Assembly: GCF_037543845.1 (NCBI RefSeq)
Contig: NZ_JBBIFX010000001.1
Coordinates: 806,001-870,000, forward strand
Source of the DNA: Gymnodinialimonas ulvae
GTDB taxonomy: Bacteria; Pseudomonadota; Alphaproteobacteria; Rhodobacterales; Rhodobacteraceae
Length of the DNA: 64,000 nucleotides
Reading direction: 5' to 3'
A model generated the notes under the pieces. The model worked only from the letters and a program-made list of their open reading frames with translations, was not told the DNA's origin and made no database searches. Positions 60,126-64,000 of this stretch are shown in pieces; position 1 is the first letter of the stretch, and each line of letters opens with the position of its first letter. Made by a program: the position numbers and the translations under genes.

Positions 60126-61136
60126 TTGGACGTCTTGAACGCCGTCGTCGCGCTGGCGAACTTCGTACTCATTCCCGCCACCGCCTATGGCGCGCAGCTG
60201 GCGCTTGGCGCGCTTGGCGTGACGCTGATCTACGGCATCCTGCGGTTCTCCAACTTCGCCCATGGCGACACGATGGCGTTCGGCACGATGATCACCATCT
60301 TCGGCACCTGGGCGCTGCAGGCCGTGGGCGTCACGTTCGGCCCGCTGCCCACCGCCCTGCTCGCCCTGCCCTTCGGCATCGCAATCACCGCTGCCCTGAT
60401 GATCGGAACCGACCGCGTCGTCTACAGCTTCTATCGCGAGAAAAAGGCCAAACCGGTGATCTTCGTGATCGCCTCACTCGGCGTCATGTTCATCATGAAC
60501 GGCATCGTGCGCTTCCTGATCGGCGTCGATGACCAACGCTTTGCCGACGGTGAACGCTTCATCATCCGAGCCCGCGATTTCCGCGAGATGACCGGCCTCG
60601 ACGAAGGCCTCGCCTTCCGAACCACCCAAGGCATCACCATCGTCGTCGCGATGATCTGCGTCATCGCCTTGTTCTGGTTCCTCAACCGCACGCGCACCGG
60701 CAAATCCATGCGCGCGTTTTCCGACAACGAGGACCTCGCGCTGTTGTCGGGCATCAACCCCGACCGTGTGGTGCTGGTGACGTGGATAATCGTCGCCGCC
60801 CTCGCCACCACCGCAGGCGTCCTTTACGGCCTCGACAAAAGCTTCAAACCCTTCACGTATTTCCAACTCCTCCTGCCGATCTTCGCCGCCGCCATCGTGG
60901 GCGGCCTCGGCAATCCGCTCGGCGCGATCCTCGGCGGCTTCCTCATCGCGTTTTCCGAGGTCGGCGTGACCTACGCCTTCCGCAAGGTCGTGGGCTACCT
61001 CGGGCCCGAGGATTGGCAACCCGAAGGCCTCCTGCAACTGCTGAGCACCGATTACAAATTCGCCGTCTCCTTCGGCATCCTTCTGATCGTGCTGCTGTTC
61101 AAACCCACCGGCATCATGAAGGGGAAATCGGTATGA
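60126..61136 (+). CDS. livH: Branched-chain amino-acid type ABC transporter permease LivH
   Basis: A 336-aa membrane protein with about eight helices: GAQLALGALGVTLIYGILRFSNFAHGDTMAFGTM near the start and LLPIFAAAIVGGLGNPLGAILGGFLIAFSE towards the end, both diagnostic for LivH. The start is TTG at 60126, with GGGAGAGG about 5 bases upstream; the first ATG would cut off the first helix. The stop overlaps livM by ATGA. Confidence 0.92.
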   Translation: MDVLNAVVALANFVLIPATAYGAQLALGALGVTLIYGILRFSNFAHGDTMAFGTMITIFGTWALQAVGVTFGPLPTALLALPFGIAITAALMIGTDRVVYSFYREKKAKPVIFVIASLGVMFIMNGIVRFLIGVDDQRFADGERFIIRARDFREMTGLDEGLAFRTTQGITIVVAMICVIALFWFLNRTRTGKSMRAFSDNEDLALLSGINPDRVVLVTWIIVAALATTAGVLYGLDKSFKPFTYFQLLLPIFAAAIVGGLGNPLGAILGGFLIAFSEVGVTYAFRKVVGYLGPEDWQPEGLLQLLSTDYKFAVSFGILLIVLLFKPTGIMKGKSV

Positions 61137-62467
61137 GCGACGCGACCACCACAACCGCCCCCACCACTACCCCGGCTCCCCGGAATTCCAAGGCGATCCT
61201 GCTCTTCGCTCTGGTGGCTGTTCTCTTCATCGGCACGGGCTTCGTGCAAAGCTGGAACACCGCCCTGACGATCTTCAACATGGGGCTGATCTCGGCCATC
61301 ATGGCGCTTGGCGTGAACATGCAATGGGGCTACGCGGGACTGTTCAACGTGGGCGTCATGGGCTTCGTGGCCTTGGGCGGGCTGGCGGCCGTTCTGGTCT
61401 CCTCCGATCCGGTGCCCGAGGCCTGGGCCGCCGGTGGCTTCGGGGTGCTTCTCGGCCTTGTGCTGGGGGCGGCCACCATTGTCGCCGCGATCCTGACCTA
61501 TACCAAAATGCCCGCCGGTCGCCTGCGCACTCTCGCCGTGCTTGCGGTGCTGCTTGGCGGTTTCGCGATATTCCGCACCGTTTTCGACCCCGCCGTTGCC
61601 GCGGTCGAGGCCGTGGACCCCGCCTCAACCGGCTTTCTCGGCGGTCTCGGCCTTCCCGTGATCCTGGCCTGGCCCATGGGCGGCGTGCTCGCCGCAGGCG
61701 CCGCCTGGATCATTGGCAAGACCGCCCTTGGCCTGCGCTCCGATTACCTCGCCATCGCCACCCTCGGCATCGCCGAGATCATCATCGCCATCTTGAAGAA
61801 CGAGGATTGGCTGGCGCGCGGCGTCAAGAACGTCACCGGCATCCCCCGTCCTGTCCCCTACGAGGTCGATCTGCAGGCCAACGAGGCCTTCGTAAACGCG
61901 TTCTCCGACCCCGTTACCGCGTCGACCATTACCGTGAAACTGGCCTATGCCGCGCTTTTCATCGTGATCCTCGCGGCCCTGATCTGGCTCAGCGAAAAGG
62001 CCTGGAATTCGCCCTGGGGCCGGATGATGCGCGCGATCCGTGACAACGAAGTCTCCGCCTCCGCCATGGGCAAGGACGTCAAGGCGCGCCATTTGCAGAT
62101 CTTCATCCTCGGCTCCGCCGTCTGCGGCCTCGCCGGCGCGATGATGACCACCCTCGACAGCCAGCTGGTGCCCGGCACCTACCAACCGCTGCGCTTCACC
62201 TTCTTGGTCTGGGTCATGGTGATCGTGGGCGGGTCCGGCAACAATTGGGGCGCGGTTCTGGGCGGGTTCCTGATCTGGTGGCTCTGGGTGCAGGTGGAGC
62301 CGATGGGCCTGATGCTGATGCAAGGCATCACCTATTTCATGGAGCCCGGCTCACCACTCTCCGACCACCTCCTCGACAGCGCCGCCCACATGCGCCTGCT
62401 GACGATGGGCCTGATCCTGCTGCTGGTCCTGCGGTTCAGCCCGCGGGGGCTTATTCCGGAGCGCTGA
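61133..62467 (+). CDS. livM: Branched-chain amino-acid type ABC transporter permease LivM
   Basis: A 444-aa permease with about ten helices. Diagnostic segments are NMQWGYAGLFNVGVMGFVALGG, LRSDYLAIATLGIAEIIIAIL and RAIRDNEVSASAMGKDVKARHLQIFILGSAVCGLAGAM. An extra hydrophobic region (about residues 95-200) makes it longer than E. coli LivM. It starts with a Thr/Pro-rich head. Last gene of the operon. Confidence 0.92.
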   Translation: MSDATTTTAPTTTPAPRNSKAILLFALVAVLFIGTGFVQSWNTALTIFNMGLISAIMALGVNMQWGYAGLFNVGVMGFVALGGLAAVLVSSDPVPEAWAAGGFGVLLGLVLGAATIVAAILTYTKMPAGRLRTLAVLAVLLGGFAIFRTVFDPAVAAVEAVDPASTGFLGGLGLPVILAWPMGGVLAAGAAWIIGKTALGLRSDYLAIATLGIAEIIIAILKNEDWLARGVKNVTGIPRPVPYEVDLQANEAFVNAFSDPVTASTITVKLAYAALFIVILAALIWLSEKAWNSPWGRMMRAIRDNEVSASAMGKDVKARHLQIFILGSAVCGLAGAMMTTLDSQLVPGTYQPLRFTFLVWVMVIVGGSGNNWGAVLGGFLIWWLWVQVEPMGLMLMQGITYFMEPGSPLSDHLLDSAAHMRLLTMGLILLLVLRFSPRGLIPER

Positions 62468-62495
62468 ACGGGCGCAGCAGAACCGCAGCCAACCT

Positions 62496-62852
62496 TTATC
62501 GCGCGGCACCACGGGTCACGGCACCCAACTGGAGCCAACGCCCTTGGCTGATCCGGCGGCGCACCTTGCGCGCGTAATCCTGCGGCGCGAGAGGGCGCTT
62601 TGTGCGGTGCCGTGTATGATTGCAAAACCGGCAAGCCGCCGCGATGTTTTTCGCGGAGGTCTTTCCCCCGTTTGACACCGGTTCCAGATGCTCCGCCGTG
62701 CATTGAAACCACCGCACCTGACCCTTGCTCAGCCCGTATGCACGCTGAAACGCGTTGGCGCTCTTTGTCCACATCGGCTGCAAGCAATAGATGCACTTGC
62801 CGCCCTGCAGGTCATACTTTTCATTTCTGATCGTCTTGAGTTTGCTGCGCAT
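62496..62852 (-). CDS. HNH endonuclease-type protein (118 aa)
   Basis: A small basic protein with two CxxC zinc knuckles flanking an HNH core: GGKCIYCLQPM, then CTAEHLEPVSNGGKTSAKNIAAACRFCNHTR (the His, Asn and His positions). HNH proteins of this size nick or cut DNA. In roseobacters they are often chromosomal singletons without a known phage link. It converges with livM and shows no intron or intein around it. Confidence 0.85.
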   Translation of the reverse strand: MRSKLKTIRNEKYDLQGGKCIYCLQPMWTKSANAFQRAYGLSKGQVRWFQCTAEHLEPVSNGGKTSAKNIAAACRFCNHTRHRTKRPLAPQDYARKVRRRISQGRWLQLGAVTRGAAR

Positions 62853-63239
62853 AACGCACCTCTGCTGTCGATTTCCAAAATCGAGAACAGGGTGCGGATG
62901 CGTGGCGCTCTCCGCGCAGGTGGCCTGAGGTCACACCTGCTTGCTCTTCCCCACGGTCAGTGTCTTAGGACTACTCAACCGCATTGCCGAGATTGGGCAT
63001 GGCCGGTCTCATATCAAGTTCCAAATTGGAAACGCTGGGTTTCCGCGCGATCGAACGACCACCGCAAAATATCGCGCACGCTTTTTCATCTTGCCAGAAA
63101 AACCTCGCGGTAAGTGCGTTTACGCACGCAGGGGCAGAGCCCCTTGCACGACAAAACCCTTACCAAAGCCTTAACGAAAAACAGAATATATCAGGATTAC
63201 AGACACATAACCCCATTGTGCACGCGTGCACAAACCGCC
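62853..63239. other. Structured intergenic region, about 387 bases, no gene seen
   Basis: Lower GC than its surroundings and no convincing coding frame. It holds two adjacent hairpins, GTGCGT-tt-ACGCAC (63114-63127) and AGGGGC-aga-GCCCCT (63130-63144). A TTAC-N7-TTAAC box (63160-63175) resembles the CtrA site TTAA-N7-TTAAC with one mismatch. A perfect palindrome lies near the end. It should contain the HNH promoter on the left and the 3' end of the hydratase transcript on the right. Confidence 0.5.
63216..63233. promoter_or_regulatory. Perfect 18-base palindrome
   Basis: TTGTGCACGCGTGCACAA reads the same on both strands. It lies 7 bases beyond the stop of the enoyl-CoA hydratase gene. It has no loop, so a terminator is unlikely; a dimeric regulator site is a better reading. 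The bound protein is unknown. Confidence 0.55.
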
Positions 63240-64000
63240 TCACCGCCCCTCGTAGACCGGCGCACGCTTCTCCAGAAAGGCCATCACACCTTCCTTGAAA
63301 TCCCGCGTTTTCCCGCATTGGCCCTGCAACTGACCCTCCAGCTTCAGCTGCTCTTCCAGCCCATTGCCAAAGCTCGCCCGCATCACCTGCTTCACGCGCT
63401 TGAACGCTTCCGTCGGCCCGCTTGCCAGATGCTGCGCCCGACCCATCCAGACCGCTTCAAAGGCATCATCCTCGGCCACTTCCCAGATCATCCCCCACTC
63501 GGCCGCCTGCTGCGCGCTGATCTTGTCGGCAAACAAAGCCGCCCCCATCGCGCGCTGCAATCCAATCGTGCGTGGCAAGGCCCAGGTCCCGCCCGCATCC
63601 GGGATCAACCCGATCCGCGTGAATGCCTGAATGAACGACGCAGACGCCGCCGCGATCACCACGTCGCAGACAAGTGCAAGGTTGGCCCCCGCCCCCGCCG
63701 CCGTCCCATTCACGGCCGCGATCACCGGCACGGGACATTCCACAATCGCCATCAACATCGGGATGTATTCGTCGCGCAGCGTCCGTTCGAGGTTCAGGTT
63801 CGCCGCATTCGCCCGGTCGCCCAGATCCTGCCCCGAGCAAAACGCCCGCCCCGTCCCGGTCAACACCACAACCCGCGCCTCATTGCCAGCCGCCGTTACC
63901 GCATGGGTGATCTCGGCCCGCATCTGCGTGTTGAGCGCGTTCATCACATCCGGTCGGTTCATCGTAATGATGGCCATGCCGTCGCGGTCGACGCGGGTGA
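63240..64000 (-). CDS. Enoyl-CoA hydratase/isomerase (5' end cut by window edge)
   Basis: Crotonase-fold enzyme, at least 253 aa visible. Motifs are TMNRPDVMNALNTQM, GRAFCSGQDLGDR (oxyanion hole), VIAAVNGTAAGAGANLALVCDVVIA and the acid-bearing FTRIGLIPDAGGTWALPRTIG. The frame continues past an internal ATG (63977) as TRVDRDG, which matches the family N-terminus, so the real start is outside. The SGQDLGDR segment resembles PaaG-type 2-(1,2-epoxy-1,2-dihydrophenyl)acetyl-CoA isomerases, but this is not certain. Confidence 0.9.
   Translation of the reverse strand, partial: TRVDRDGMAIITMNRPDVMNALNTQMRAEITHAVTAAGNEARVVVLTGTGRAFCSGQDLGDRANAANLNLERTLRDEYIPMLMAIVECPVPVIAAVNGTAAGAGANLALVCDVVIAAASASFIQAFTRIGLIPDAGGTWALPRTIGLQRAMGAALFADKISAQQAAEWGMIWEVAEDDAFEAVWMGRAQHLASGPTEAFKRVKQVMRASFGNGLEEQLKLEGQLQGQCGKTRDFKEGVMAFLEKRAPVYEGR

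Noticed and set aside
62496..62852. Homing endonuclease in a group I intron or mobile element
   Set aside because: No split host gene, intron core or flanking repeats; livM and the next gene are intact.
62853..63239. tRNA gene or integrase attachment site in the low-GC gap
   Set aside because: No cloverleaf with a TTCRANNC arm is readable and no integrase is present; the hairpins are short and separate.

Overview
The window is a 64 kb stretch of GC-rich chromosome from an alphaproteobacterium, almost certainly a Rhodobacteraceae (Roseobacter-group) member. Evidence: a dusB(nifR3)-ntrB pair, fused ispDF, the DUF6456/DUF6477-type divergent pair, a heterotetrameric sarcosine oxidase locus (soxBDAG), an MttB-like methyltransferase without pyrrolysine, a single-chain indolepyruvate ferredoxin oxidoreductase, short-type purL, and dense ATGA/GTGA stop-start overlaps. 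I see no phage, integrase, transposase, CRISPR array, tRNA or rRNA. The content is mostly core genome.

Layout. 0-4 kb: ntrB (cut by the left edge) and dusB on the minus strand, divergent from ispDF-pgpA-pncC. 4.4-8.4 kb: a START-fold protein, hpt, then three consecutive exported genes (cytochrome c', diheme cytochrome c, propeller-like protein). 8.4-15.7 kb: lipA, a small secreted protein, the DUF6456/DUF6477-type pair, an MttB-like protein, guaA and a YdcF-like protein. 15.7-18 kb: a BamB-like lipoprotein with its TPR partner. 18-23.4 kb: an RND efflux adaptor and pump behind a promoter flanked by two matching operator dyads. 23.5-30 kb: an Atm1-type ABC exporter, a LysM protein, a LOG-family protein, a host-attachment-type protein, sodB and a membrane protein. 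30-36.5 kb: the sarcosine oxidase locus with two extra unknown genes. 36.7-45.8 kb: ccmI-ruvX-DUF1289, a PhyH-like oxygenase overlapped with a TauE-type permease, indolepyruvate ferredoxin oxidoreductase, an EamA transporter and a LysR regulator. 45.8-54.4 kb: a candidate small RNA, a GNAT protein, purL, bolA-grxD, a DsbA-like protein with der, and a YaiI / mutarotase-like / HpaI aldolase operon. 54.7-62.5 kb: a branched-chain amino-acid type ABC transporter operon (livJ-G-F-...-H-M). 62.5-64 kb: an HNH protein, a structured intergenic region and an enoyl-CoA hydratase cut by the right edge.

The most unusual element is inside the liv operon. Six small consecutive genes (57572-60032) sit between livF and livH. 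All six products have the same cysteine skeleton, C-x5-C-x(4-6)-C near the N-terminus and a fourth Cys at the extreme C-terminus (three end in G-T-C plus a few residues after an F/L-G). Five have signal peptides. They look like a diverged tandem paralogue family of secreted, disulfide-bonded proteins embedded in a transporter operon, and I do not recognise the family. Second is a compact RNA-like element at 45866-45966: hairpin, GNRA-loop hairpin, exposed CCUCCCU, and a perfect UUCG-loop terminator with nine Ts.

All function calls come from reading motifs and family features by eye; no similarity search was run.
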